Position numbers and translations under genes: made by a program
Notes under the pieces: model-generated
Seen by the model: the letters and a program-made list of their open reading frames with translations, nothing else
Told to the model about the DNA's origin: nothing
Database searches by the model: none
Part shown: positions 8,801-16,588 of the stretch, one piece after another
Layout of the letters: every line of letters begins with the position of its first letter
Position numbering within the stretch: position 1 is the stretch's first letter
Assembly: GCA_021739695.1 (NCBI GenBank)
Contig: JAIPBM010000024.1
Location: 1 to 64,000, forward strand
Direction of reading: 5' to 3'
Source: Flavobacteriales bacterium
GTDB lineage: Bacteria; Bacteroidota; Bacteroidia; UBA10329
DNA: 64,000 nt

Positions 8801-8939
8801 CGTGCATCACGAACTCTTCCGTATAAGGAGTACTGAATTCGAGAAGGTTGTCAATCTTTCCGTTAAGAATGACATCCTGAGAACTGGCTGAATTGATCAG
8901 CGAGCCAATAAGAACGAGTGAAAGGAGAACTCTTTTCAT
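5886..8939 (-). CDS. Secreted CocE/NonD (S15-type) hydrolase with type IX sorting domain
   Basis: The 1017-residue product starts with a signal peptide (to about residue 20, ending in NSASSQ). The catalytic part fits the S15/CocE X-Pro dipeptidyl-peptidase and acyl-esterase family: RTPYDKGD (121-128), QDQRGRYASEG (147-157) and the nucleophile motif GASALG with Ser237, then the C-terminal jelly-roll region (SFESAPVKDSLCIVGFPSVK and later). The last 80 residues are a type A sorting domain (LLFPNPASDFVTVYM, to VQKLTKM). It should be exported and surface-bound or released, cleaving an ester or an X-Pro peptide. The gene lies 12 nt after the TonB receptor gene, so both form one operon. It is longer than usual (about 550-650) because of insertions and the sorting domain. 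Confidence 0.88.
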   Translation of the reverse strand: MKRVLLSLVLIGSLINSASSQDVILNGKIDNLLEFSTPYTEEFVMHDSVKLMTDIYLPVMRDCLMVPISIELPAQLQGIFGSAPIEYNLELIPRGTQYVIYDSLNGQPNPNPYKLPMVLTRTPYDKGDLNAGEAPIMNLLGYAFAKQDQRGRYASEGVYLPLTSDGWDKGVYHPGFQHVLDATDENDPKNGNHHEDGYDTKEYIKHRLMRDYDLDGDGITDTTDLLYTGRYAMFGASALGYNQYQAAAAHMIDENEPGLKCIMPIVAPADFYKGVGYPNGVLRDRLVTGWLKGQIFSGTDDDLIPIDNDMQNNIHSSADYKLPQTIVVNGVEKTFQQNKFDAANLAIDHFASVQYPDPITGIPTCGYYPNASGRPEIDVSRAVTDEFGEGQLDGQYSRFRNMEVPGYHLCGWWDIFVDSQTESWANMRRHLSNNKFNRPGVTNRELQKLVLGPWAHQTIGSTTTGDRTYPENVNDLLGINFDDFSETNIPIDKALNSEVIGWFRYNLNYHPNEFIGEPKFILPESDNLYPLADLGLLGTLSIRVPVEEVRLPYDQLIGVLTGARALSGLKAEIVYDSPLLGTGSIPIDLPDIPLDNVIPGLSAETINPIPYRDFADPNEIANVRLYVIGPNDDTEPQNVGLSNYWLPADTFPLPEGRPWDAVQREVFYMHQNGVLDNVAPTTDEGWKMYVHDPDDPIRTVGGANMIVKTPDGERDAQGQFNLKDPRYEHYTMNRPGVISFESAPVKDSLCIVGFPSVKLYAKSNIGGLNEGPTDTDFMVRIVDVYPDGREYFVQCGTVNARARDYVRMLVEEPWKDYTIPFPGDDIPFTNIEIGQTYEYVFQTLPIAYTFGDGHKVKILISSSNYNRYQVNPNVPIMPNEFFRRKPGDGKTYIFEGEEYAPRIAIQRVHFSEEHPTQISLPVYTKEYTGIEDIAVEATGPDMLLFPNPASDFVTVYMGKAGDYNLNVLNIDGSLVKKMGAFSDNINLDVSDLSQGIYFVELTDTETNERFVQKLTKM

Positions 8940-8951
8940 GATCGAGGGTTT

Positions 8952-11801
8952 TTAGAGTTTTTTAATGTCAAATACAATGGAACCATACACCATGGCTCCG
9001 ATCTTTGGAGCGCCAAATGCTTCCTGACGTTGGAAGTTATAAACATTAGACGCACCAAGGCGTAATGTGGAATACCATTTAGGGATTTCGTAGCTGAGTT
9101 GAAGGTCAAGAAATGAGTAAGAAGGTACTTTTCCTGTTCCAAAAGTGCTCTGCCACAAATAGGAGTCAACCCATTGGAAATTGGCCGCAAAACCAAGGCC
9201 TTTCCACACGTTTCGGCCCTTGACACCAACATTCAATTTATGCTCTGGTGTGTTGAAACCCGGAATGATCGGATCATCAAGGTCCTTGTCTACCAGCTTC
9301 GCCCAATTGTAATTCATCGATGCGGAATACTTGTCGTTTATATAGTAGACCAATCCGATGGTAGCACCCATTGACCGTACCTGCTGTTTTGCATTTACAG
9401 GAATTTGATAACGAATGTATGATTCGTTGCTTGGTGAGTAAGACAGCAACTGATCGACACCACTTTGATCATCCACACTTGCATTTTTAGGTTGAACTAC
9501 TCGAATCTCTCCAATGAAATCGGTGTACCAGTTGTAATAGAAGTTTGCATCAACATACAATTTCTTGAACAGAACACCTCGGTAACCGACCTCTACCGTT
9601 TTCACTTGCTCTGGTCTCAATTTTCTTGCGTTGAAGGTTTTCAACTTTTTCGCAGCATCGTCATATACAGAATCGTACCATACGCCTTGAGTTTGAACGC
9701 TGTCGATAAAATCCTCAAAAAGCCCAACCGATTCTAATGTATAGAGGTTGTCCCAACCATTGAGGTTACCAGCAATGGTAAGCGGGCCAATGTCGAGGTT
9801 GATGTACTGATTCTGTAGCGTTGGAATCCGGAAAGCGCTTTGTCCAGATACTCGGAAAACATGGCCTTTCAAGTTATACATCAGCGATGCTCGTGGCGAG
9901 AACTGAACAGGGAAATTCTTGTTCTTATCTGCTCTCACAGATGCCATCACTTTAAACTTATCGTTAAAGAACTTCTTGCTTAACTGAAGGAAGCCTCCAA
10001 CCTCCCACAGCGAAAGATCCACGAATTGTGCATTCAGATCTGCTGAGCCATTAGCCAGTGTATCTCCTCTATTAACTAACGTGTCCGAAAAAATGGTACC
10101 GAAAGATTGTGGATCGTAACGCCTGAAATTGGCACCTACGAGTACATCAAGCCATGGCCAATCGAAATTGTACTGACCTTCTACGTGCTGCAAATTAGAT
10201 CTGTCTGTGAATTTCGAACCCGTTTGAAGATCCGCATTGTTAACAATCGCGTTTCGTAGGGAATCAAATTTCGGAGAACCTGCTGCAATCCAACCATTTT
10301 GATCGGCTTGAGCACGGGCATAATCCTTAGCTATCTGTACCTCTTCATTGGTGGCATCATCATCAAAGTCATCTGTCATTATTTTCAGCGTATCGAAATA
10401 CGCGCCCAGATACTCGCCAACATAATCGGCAATTCCTTCTTTGGAGATGTTGATCCCTGTGAATACCACATCGTACGATTTCCCAGCATCTTCAAACGTA
10501 GAATAACCTTTGATGCTCCAGTTTCTGCCTGTCACTTCTCCCTTCACCTGCTGGAAAAGTATGTTATTGATGCTATAGCGATTGGATGCCTGATACACTG
10601 CAGTTCCCAATCCGAATTTATACGTAAGTGAAGCCTCAATTCCCTGCTTAAATCTGTAGTGCAATTCGGCAGATGCTTTAGCGCTGAATGTGTTGTTGTT
10701 TGCCAATTGATGTTCCGTATATCCTGGAGCGCGTACATTGATCGTACCTGGATATGCATTTGGTGAAACAAGTCCCAACCAGTTGTTCAGGGCTATGAAA
10801 TCATCTCGTTCTTCCTGCGTGTTATCGGGGTCATCTTGTGCCTGCTCTACGATGGCCGATAGGTCAACGTCTGTTTCAATGTCGCCATACCGGTTTGGAG
10901 CAACGCTGTCTGATGGATTTCCATAAAGTGGCTGATAAGTGGTGTCATTCGCAATCCAATCGTTAGCCCGTTTGTATTGTCCAGTAAGTTTTAACGCCCA
11001 TCGTTTCTCCTTTCCATAAACACCTGCGTAACGCGCTTGTACATCCACATAATCGCGCGTGCCTCCTTGCAGTTTCACAGAAAGGCCTTGATAATCGTAC
11101 GGATTCTTGGTCTTCATACTGACCACACCTTGGAAAGCATTCGGACCATACAATGCAGATGCAGGACCGCTGATAACCTCCACACTCTCAAGATCCAGAT
11201 CGTTGGCACCAACCATGTTGCCAACAGGGAAATTCAAACCTGGCGCCTGATTGTCCATTCCGTCAACAAATTGAACCACCCGAACAGGAGCAGTGGTGTT
11301 GAAACCACGCATGTTGATGACCTGAAAGCCCATACTTGAAGTGGTAACATCCACTCCCTGTAACGTGCTGAGACCAGCATAGAAATCGCCAGAAGCAATT
11401 TCATTGATCTCCTTAGTATTCATCTTATGAATGGAAGCAGTAGATTCTAAAATCGTCTCAGAAACTCTTGACCCCGACACAACCACTTCCTGACCAACCA
11501 TGTTGATGGTTTCCATTTCAATGGTCAGTTTGGTATTCGATTTATCAACCGGAACTTCGAATGTCTGATACCCAAGATATGAGATTTCGAGCGTCTTAGG
11601 TTCCGTCAGATCCAATTCAATCGAGAACTTTCCGTTAACGTCAGTTTGCACACCTGTTGTTGTACCTTTAATAATTACAGATGCTGAAATAAGGGTTTCA
11701 CCTCTCTTCTTGTCTTTAACAACACCAGTTACCGTGGTATTCTGTGCAAAACCATGAATAGAAAAAAGGATAAAAGCGAGTAGGGTAAAGACTCTTCTCA
11801 T
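8952..11801 (-). CDS. TonB-dependent receptor with CarboxypepD_reg-like N-terminal domain
   Basis: Signal peptide (residues 1-19, ending in HGFAQ), then a carboxypeptidase-regulatory-like domain (about 22-105, GVVKDKKRGETLISASVIIK), a plug domain (about 120-235; MRGFNTTAPVRVVQFVDG, SGPASALYGPNAFQGVVSMK), and a 22-strand-type barrel ending in an aromatic-hydrophobic strand (YGSIVFDIKKL). It is an outer-membrane importer powered by TonB-ExbB-ExbD, the latter encoded at 20.6-22.8 kb. It is clearly related to the receptor at 24.9-27.9 kb, sharing the same plug sequence pattern and domain order. No SusD gene is adjacent; instead a secreted hydrolase follows 12 nt downstream. The ligand is unknown. 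Confidence 0.93.
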   Translation of the reverse strand: MRRVFTLLAFILFSIHGFAQNTTVTGVVKDKKRGETLISASVIIKGTTTGVQTDVNGKFSIELDLTEPKTLEISYLGYQTFEVPVDKSNTKLTIEMETINMVGQEVVVSGSRVSETILESTASIHKMNTKEINEIASGDFYAGLSTLQGVDVTTSSMGFQVINMRGFNTTAPVRVVQFVDGMDNQAPGLNFPVGNMVGANDLDLESVEVISGPASALYGPNAFQGVVSMKTKNPYDYQGLSVKLQGGTRDYVDVQARYAGVYGKEKRWALKLTGQYKRANDWIANDTTYQPLYGNPSDSVAPNRYGDIETDVDLSAIVEQAQDDPDNTQEERDDFIALNNWLGLVSPNAYPGTINVRAPGYTEHQLANNNTFSAKASAELHYRFKQGIEASLTYKFGLGTAVYQASNRYSINNILFQQVKGEVTGRNWSIKGYSTFEDAGKSYDVVFTGINISKEGIADYVGEYLGAYFDTLKIMTDDFDDDATNEEVQIAKDYARAQADQNGWIAAGSPKFDSLRNAIVNNADLQTGSKFTDRSNLQHVEGQYNFDWPWLDVLVGANFRRYDPQSFGTIFSDTLVNRGDTLANGSADLNAQFVDLSLWEVGGFLQLSKKFFNDKFKVMASVRADKNKNFPVQFSPRASLMYNLKGHVFRVSGQSAFRIPTLQNQYINLDIGPLTIAGNLNGWDNLYTLESVGLFEDFIDSVQTQGVWYDSVYDDAAKKLKTFNARKLRPEQVKTVEVGYRGVLFKKLYVDANFYYNWYTDFIGEIRVVQPKNASVDDQSGVDQLLSYSPSNESYIRYQIPVNAKQQVRSMGATIGLVYYINDKYSASMNYNWAKLVDKDLDDPIIPGFNTPEHKLNVGVKGRNVWKGLGFAANFQWVDSYLWQSTFGTGKVPSYSFLDLQLSYEIPKWYSTLRLGASNVYNFQRQEAFGAPKIGAMVYGSIVFDIKKL

Positions 11802-11837
11802 ACGCTAGGGGTTGATTAATTTTTGGTTAAGGTTTCC

Positions 11838-11867
11838 CAAGAATACGAAGTTTTTGAAACTTGTCAA
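11838..11867 (-). promoter_or_regulatory. Promoter of the receptor-hydrolase operon
   Basis: Minus strand: TTG (11865-11867), 19-nt spacer, TATTCTTG (11838-11845). This differs from TTTG-N19-TAnnTTTG at few positions. The receptor ATG lies 36 nt downstream. Confidence 0.5.
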
Positions 11868-11912
11868 TCAAGAGACAAAAAAATCTAATGGTCCAAAGCT
11901 AAATGCAAGCCT

Positions 11913-11920
11913 TAGATTTG
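11913..11920 (+). promoter_or_regulatory. Promoter -7 element TAGATTTG for the MscS gene
   Basis: An exact TAnnTTTG match ends 22 nt before the ATG at 11943. It stands back to back with the receptor operon promoter in the 141-bp divergent region. No convincing -33 element is seen. Confidence 0.45.
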
Positions 11921-11942
11921 CATTTTAATTTCAGAATCTCGA

Positions 11943-12779
11943 ATGAAAGAATTTCTTCAGCGCGAATTGATCACAGTGGGAGCATACCATTTAACAATGC
12001 TTCAGATCGTTGTGGTCCTTTTGATCCTGACTTTCACTTGGATTGCCACGTGGGCCATAAAAGCAGTTGTTGTTAAACGGAAGAACATCTCCGAACTTGA
12101 ACTAGGAAGAAGACTTTCCGTGTACAAACTGATACAATATGTGGTATGGATCGTTGCCATTCTACTAAGCTTAGAATCGGCAGGTTTTCACCTAACGGTG
12201 CTAATGGCTGGTTCAGCCGCCCTTTTGGTTGGTATCGGCCTAGGATTACAAGAGGTTTTCAAGGATTTTGTGAGCGGCATCATCCTCCTTTTCGATGGAA
12301 CGATCCGCGTGTCCGACATCATTGAAGTGGAAGGAAAAGTTGGCCGAGTGCGCGAAATCCGACTTCGTGCTTCGGAAATGGAAACGCGCGAAGGAATTAT
12401 CATGATCGTGCCTAATTCCAGATTCATCACCGGAAATGTGGTGAATTGGACCCACAACCATAAACTCACTCGGTTTTCGGTGGTGGTTGGTGTGGCCTAT
12501 GGTTCAGATGTGGAAAAAGTGCGTGACGTGCTAATCGAATGCGCCAGACAGAACGAAGATGTGGTGAAGAATCCCGAACCGTTCGTGTTTTTCTCAGACT
12601 TTGCCGATTCGCAGCTCACTTTCACGTTGCAGTTTTTTTCTAGGTCGGTGTTTAGAATAGAATTCGTGAAAAGCGACATCCGTTTTGCCATTGACAAGGC
12701 ATTCCGTGAAAATGGGATCAGTATTCCTTTCCCTCAGCGAGATGTGCATATCCGCACAGGGCAGAAAGACATTGGGTAA
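11943..12779 (+). CDS. Small-conductance mechanosensitive channel (MscS family)
   Basis: The 278-residue protein has three predicted membrane helices (about 18-38, 60-80, 88-112), the last one being the pore helix and leading into GIGLGLQEVFKDFVSGIILL, the family hallmark. The cytoplasmic beta domain follows (GTIRVSDIIEVEGKVGRV, then VPNSRFITGNVVNWT) and a C-terminal alpha/beta part ending at IPFPQRDVHI. It forms a heptameric inner-membrane channel that releases solutes on hypo-osmotic shock. Length and order match E. coli MscS (286). It stands alone, divergent from the receptor operon. Confidence 0.92.
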   Translation: MKEFLQRELITVGAYHLTMLQIVVVLLILTFTWIATWAIKAVVVKRKNISELELGRRLSVYKLIQYVVWIVAILLSLESAGFHLTVLMAGSAALLVGIGLGLQEVFKDFVSGIILLFDGTIRVSDIIEVEGKVGRVREIRLRASEMETREGIIMIVPNSRFITGNVVNWTHNHKLTRFSVVVGVAYGSDVEKVRDVLIECARQNEDVVKNPEPFVFFSDFADSQLTFTLQFFSRSVFRIEFVKSDIRFAIDKAFRENGISIPFPQRDVHIRTGQKDIG

Positions 12780-12826
12780 CAATTGCCCACACTTTTCGTT
12801 AGAAGGTTCGACCAAAAACCTAAATC

Positions 12827-13423
12827 GTGAATCGATTCATCGTATTACTGGCTGTGCTAATCTTGCCTAGCATCGGGTTTGCTCAGAAAAAATCCGCCCT
12901 CAAGGATCGTTGGAGGAACTCGATCGGAGCTTCGGCCCATCTGCTTTTGATAAAGAAAAACGTAAGCCCTGCTTTTGGGGTTTATTACAATCCGCAGGTC
13001 AATATCATCAACAGGTATGCTGACTTTTCGTTGGCGGCAACCATGCCTATGACACTTGGCGTTCACATCAAAGACTCATGGATTGAAAAGACTTACTTCT
13101 ACGGTCATATTCCAGCTGTGGTTGAAGCAAACATCGGACACTATTCTACGCGCGATTTCCGTTCGGATATTGGAATGGGCCTAGGCGTGGGTTATGCTGC
13201 GCAGATAAATGGTGCAGACATTTCATCTGGATTTGTGGCAACTCTTGCTGCAAGAACATGGTTTTTCCGTGGAAGTCTGACCATCAGATACATTCTTCAT
13301 CTGAACATCGTAGGAATTGGAGGCTACAACACGCATGGCATTGCACTAGCCGTAAACATGGGCAACTACTTTAACAAGTTGACCCACATGAACAAGATGA
13401 GCAAGTTCCAAAATTTTAAATAG
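12827..13423 (+). CDS. Exported barrel-like protein of unknown function
   Basis: The 198-residue product has a signal peptide (about 1-20, ending in IGFAQ) and then alternating hydrophobic/polar strands rich in Gly and aromatic residues, as in small outer-membrane barrels, but no family motif was recognised. It must start with GTG at 12827, since no ATG lies near the signal peptide. It is 47 nt downstream of the MscS gene on the same strand. The C-terminus (MNKMSKFQNFK) is polar and does not end in the aromatic residue usual for barrels, so an outer-membrane position is only an inference. Confidence 0.7.
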   Translation: MNRFIVLLAVLILPSIGFAQKKSALKDRWRNSIGASAHLLLIKKNVSPAFGVYYNPQVNIINRYADFSLAATMPMTLGVHIKDSWIEKTYFYGHIPAVVEANIGHYSTRDFRSDIGMGLGVGYAAQINGADISSGFVATLAARTWFFRGSLTIRYILHLNIVGIGGYNTHGIALAVNMGNYFNKLTHMNKMSKFQNFK

Positions 13424-13468
13424 ACCCTATTTTGTCGGGGCGAAAGCAAACGCTACAAATGCGTTGGT

Positions 13469-13476
13469 TACATTTG
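13469..13476 (+). promoter_or_regulatory. Promoter -7 element TACATTTG
   Basis: An exact TAnnTTTG match ends 21 nt before the ATG at 13498. No good -33 element is present. Confidence 0.4.
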
Positions 13477-13497
13477 CTCAAGTTGTAAACTACAGGT

Positions 13498-14376
13498 ATG
13501 ACAAGAATCGTTACACTATTACTTCTGCTTTTCACGTTGACGCAAGCTGCAATGGCCGGTGGTCCGTGGCCTCGAAAAAAGAACAGTGGTTATGCTCAAT
13601 TAGGCTTCACCTATGTTGGCTACAACAAGTTCTTTAATCACGAAGGAAAAGTGACCGATCTGAGAAGAAACGTCACTGATTTCACAACTCAGCTTTACCT
13701 TGACTTCGGAATCACAGACCGATTGACGATGACCGCCAATTTGCCGTTCAAATATGTGGCATCAAGTCAGCAGATTGTAAATTCAGATACCACGTATTTC
13801 AGAGATACGGTACCTGCAGGCAATCTCTTTGGATTGAATAACGTGATGCTTGGATTCAAGTACAACATCATCAACAAAAAGGTTCTTTTTTCTGCTGGTT
13901 TAAATGCAGAGGCAAATGTTTCCAAGTACGATTCGCTTACTACACTCAGAACTGGACCAAGTGCGTGGGTTTTTCATCCATACTTGAGTGTTGGCTCATC
14001 CTTTGTACAAGGAAAACTTTACACAATGCTTGATGCTGGCTATCGTCTCCGATTGAACAACTACAGCGACCAGATTGATTTCAATTGGGAACTTGGCTAT
14101 TCGTGGAACTACAAAACCTACTTTATTTTAACCGTTGCTGGTAGATATGCCATTAAAGAAGGCAGCAACGACAATAACGTAACGCCATTAAATCCGAATG
14201 GTAGAGACCTTCACACTACGCTTTATCCAAACAACCAACAATATGTTGGTTACGGAATCAAATTCATTCAGAAGATCAAAAAGAAAGTGCATCTGAATGC
14301 CGGAGTGTATTTCGGCATGGGAAACATGGTGGCTGCAACTCCCAGCTATAACCTTGGTGTTGCCTACGAATGGTAA
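13498..14376 (+). CDS. Outer-membrane beta-barrel protein, function unknown
   Basis: The 292-residue protein has a signal peptide (about 1-20, ending in AAMAGG) and a body of short amphipathic strands with frequent aromatic girdle residues, ending in Tyr-Glu-Trp (NLGVAYEW), a typical barrel C-terminus. The stretch FTTQLYLDFGITDRLTMTAN followed by LPF resembles transporter-like barrels of the phenol-degradation meta-pathway group, but that likeness is weak and gives no substrate. It overlaps the next gene by 7 bp (14370-14376), so the two are probably translated from one message. Confidence 0.75.
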   Translation: MTRIVTLLLLLFTLTQAAMAGGPWPRKKNSGYAQLGFTYVGYNKFFNHEGKVTDLRRNVTDFTTQLYLDFGITDRLTMTANLPFKYVASSQQIVNSDTTYFRDTVPAGNLFGLNNVMLGFKYNIINKKVLFSAGLNAEANVSKYDSLTTLRTGPSAWVFHPYLSVGSSFVQGKLYTMLDAGYRLRLNNYSDQIDFNWELGYSWNYKTYFILTVAGRYAIKEGSNDNNVTPLNPNGRDLHTTLYPNNQQYVGYGIKFIQKIKKKVHLNAGVYFGMGNMVAATPSYNLGVAYEW

Positions 14377-14894
14377 CGCAGACCAACATTTCCATTTTGA
14401 AGCAACTTAACTGCAACACGTTGCTTAGCCTGCGTTCCGTTTTAGAACGAATGGAACAGAAAATGTACACACACGTGAATCCGAAAGGGCGCGCTTCTGT
14501 TGGACAACATGTGCGGCACACGCTCGAATTCTATCAGTGTCTGTTCGAAGCCACAGATTCGGTGAATTACGATCTGCGTAAGCGTGACATTCTTCTTGAA
14601 TCGAGCCCTGATCATGCGATGATTTGCATTGATGAACTGATTGAAAAACTGAATTCGGTTTCATTAGATCGATCGCTGAAACTATTGGCCGAAATGTCTG
14701 GTGCCGAAGACAATCTTCTTTCTGTCAGCTCATCCATGTCTCGCGAACTGCTTTACGTTCTTGAACATGCCATTCACCATATGGCTTTGATGCGCGTGCT
14801 TATAAAAGATGGCAACACCGAATTTGACCTGCACGATTCCTTCGGAGTAGCCTATTCTACCTTGGCTTACCGAAGCCACGAAGCCAAGGGCTAA
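14370..14894 (+). CDS. DinB-like four-helix protein
   Basis: This 174-residue protein has the helical pattern of the DinB/YfiT superfamily and three histidines at the places where those proteins hold a metal: VGQHVRHTLEF near residue 50 and EHAIHHMALM near 135. Members are metal-binding, often thiol transferases or stress-linked proteins; the bacterial ones are mostly uncharacterised. No signal peptide is seen, so it is cytoplasmic. The gene overlaps the upstream barrel gene by 7 bp and is followed after 3 nt by the ATP-grasp gene, pointing to an operon. Confidence 0.75.
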   Translation: MVTQTNISILKQLNCNTLLSLRSVLERMEQKMYTHVNPKGRASVGQHVRHTLEFYQCLFEATDSVNYDLRKRDILLESSPDHAMICIDELIEKLNSVSLDRSLKLLAEMSGAEDNLLSVSSSMSRELLYVLEHAIHHMALMRVLIKDGNTEFDLHDSFGVAYSTLAYRSHEAKG

Positions 14895-14897
14895 ACC

Positions 14898-15950
14898 ATG
14901 AATCCTGTACCATTTTCAGTTCGTCTGCACATTTGGTTGCAGCGCCTTGTCCGTTGGGAATTCTGGCCTTGGCGAATTGTCTACGTTCCAGTAGCTGTGT
15001 ATTGGTTTTTTCTGGCGATAAAGGCGCGTGGCTGGGTGTTTTTCAGTGCTGCTAACCCGTGCATGCGTTTCGGTGGTTTGGTGGCATACTCAAAAACCGA
15101 TGTCACCAAACTCGTTCCTGAAGACTATTTGCCAAAAACGGTTTTTGTTGAATTGAATGATTCTCCGTCACAAGTTCTTACCACAGTGAAAGAGAAGGAA
15201 ATGTCATATCCGTTGATCATCAAACCGGATATGGGAGAACGCGGAAAAGGCGTGAAAATCCTCCGAACTGAGAAGGAATTGCTTTTGGCTTTGGATTCCG
15301 TTCATGAACGGATGTTGCTACAGGTTTACGAAGACCTTCCAATGGAATTGGGCGTGATGTATAGCCGAAATCGTGATGAACAAAACGGAAAAATCACTTC
15401 CATTGTCATCAAAGATTTTCCTGCTGTGATCGGAGATGGCAAACGAACGCTGTTGGAATTGATTCTAGCCAATCAACGAACACGTTTCAGTTATAAAATC
15501 CACGTAAAACGTTTTGCCGACCGGTTGAAGGAAGTGATTCCTGAAGGTGAGAAGTTGAGAATTGTGAACATCGGCAACCACATGTTGGGAACCACATTTC
15601 TGAACGGCAATCACCTTATCTCACCTGAATTGGAGCACGTATTTGATGATCTGGCCAAACAGATCAAAGGATTCCACATTGGTCGATTTGATGTACGGAC
15701 TGCTTCATTGGATGCCTTGGTAAAAGGCCAGTTCAAAGTAATTGAGGTAAATGGCGTGAACTCCGAACCGTGTCACATTTTTCATCCTGGCCGATCCATT
15801 TTTCTTGCTTGGCGCGATCTATTCAAGCATTGGAAACGCATTGCTGATATCAGCATTGCCAATCACGAATGTGGTGTTCCGTACGCTTCCTATTTGGAGA
15901 TTCAACGCGAAATTCGAAAACATAACCGCGAAGGAGCGAAGCACGATTGA
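14898..15950 (+). CDS. ATP-grasp family protein (D-Ala-D-Ala ligase-like fold)
   Basis: The 350-residue protein has a hydrophobic N-terminal part (about residues 24-52) followed by an ATP-grasp domain: LIIKPDMGERGKGVKIL (about 108-125), GKITSIVIKDFP, and the metal-binding end DVRTAS...FKVIEVNGVNSEP (about 258-290). ATP-grasp enzymes join a carboxylate to an amine or thiol using ATP. The substrate here is unknown; the N-terminal hydrophobic segment suggests membrane attachment. It lies in a tight run with the DinB-like gene upstream (3 nt) and the HemJ-like gene downstream (18 nt). Confidence 0.75.
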   Translation: MNPVPFSVRLHIWLQRLVRWEFWPWRIVYVPVAVYWFFLAIKARGWVFFSAANPCMRFGGLVAYSKTDVTKLVPEDYLPKTVFVELNDSPSQVLTTVKEKEMSYPLIIKPDMGERGKGVKILRTEKELLLALDSVHERMLLQVYEDLPMELGVMYSRNRDEQNGKITSIVIKDFPAVIGDGKRTLLELILANQRTRFSYKIHVKRFADRLKEVIPEGEKLRIVNIGNHMLGTTFLNGNHLISPELEHVFDDLAKQIKGFHIGRFDVRTASLDALVKGQFKVIEVNGVNSEPCHIFHPGRSIFLAWRDLFKHWKRIADISIANHECGVPYASYLEIQREIRKHNREGAKHD

Positions 15951-15954
15951 ATCT

Positions 15955-15962
15955 TATTTTTG
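15955..15962 (+). promoter_or_regulatory. Promoter -7 element TATTTTTG before the hemJ-like gene
   Basis: An exact TAnnTTTG match lies between the ATP-grasp stop and the ATG at 15968, ending 5 nt before the ATG. It supports the ATG over the upstream TTG at 15947. Confidence 0.45.
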
Positions 15963-15967
15963 CGACT

Positions 15968-16588
15968 ATGGAATTTCTATCGAACCTCGAATTCAATATC
16001 CTTTATATCAAGGCGCTGCACATCATTTTCGTCACCACATGGTTTGCAGGGTTGTTCTACATCGTCCGATTATTCATCTATCACGCTGAGGCCAGAGGAA
16101 TAGAAGAACCTGCGAGAAGCATTCTGCAAAAGCAATATAAATTGATGGAGTGGCGATTGTGGTACATCATCACGTGGCCATCAGGCATTCTTACTGTAAT
16201 TTTTGGAAGTTGGTTGATTTACGGTTTAGGATACTGGAGAGTCTGGCAGATTTCAAGTTGGGAAAACCTAATCTGGTTGGCGGTAAAGTTGGCATTGGTG
16301 GCTGGGTTGTTCCTCTATCAGTTTGCATGCCATCGGATTTTCCAGAAATTTCAGAACGATGAGGAAACTTGGGGTTCATTCAAACTCAGAATCTGGAACG
16401 AGGTAGCAACGCTATTCCTATTTGCAATTGTATTTGTTGTCGTGCTTAAGGATTCATTGACCTGGATTTGGGGCTTGGTAGGATTGGTGGCGTTAAGTCT
16501 TGTGATCATGCTAGCCATCAAACTGTACGGAAAGGCAAGAGGGAAAAAAGAAGAGTTGGGAGGAAATAAGGACGAATCAGTTTCCTGA
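15968..16588 (+). CDS. hemJ: Protoporphyrinogen IX oxidase HemJ-like (CopD family) membrane protein
   Basis: The product fits the HemJ/UPF0093 family: the N-terminal YIKALHIIFVTTWFAGLFYI with the conserved His, the HAEARG segment, LMEWRLWYIITWPSGI, and LAVKLALVAGLFLYQFACHR. About five membrane segments are predicted. HemJ oxidises protoporphyrinogen IX to protoporphyrin IX in haem synthesis at the inner membrane, which would supply the cytochromes encoded at 44-55 kb. I chose the ATG at 15968 (206 residues); the longer TTG start at 15947 overlaps the previous stop and leaves the family start. The 3' end overlaps the convergent SPOR gene by 12 bp. Confidence 0.85.
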   Translation: MEFLSNLEFNILYIKALHIIFVTTWFAGLFYIVRLFIYHAEARGIEEPARSILQKQYKLMEWRLWYIITWPSGILTVIFGSWLIYGLGYWRVWQISSWENLIWLAVKLALVAGLFLYQFACHRIFQKFQNDEETWGSFKLRIWNEVATLFLFAIVFVVVLKDSLTWIWGLVGLVALSLVIMLAIKLYGKARGKKEELGGNKDESVS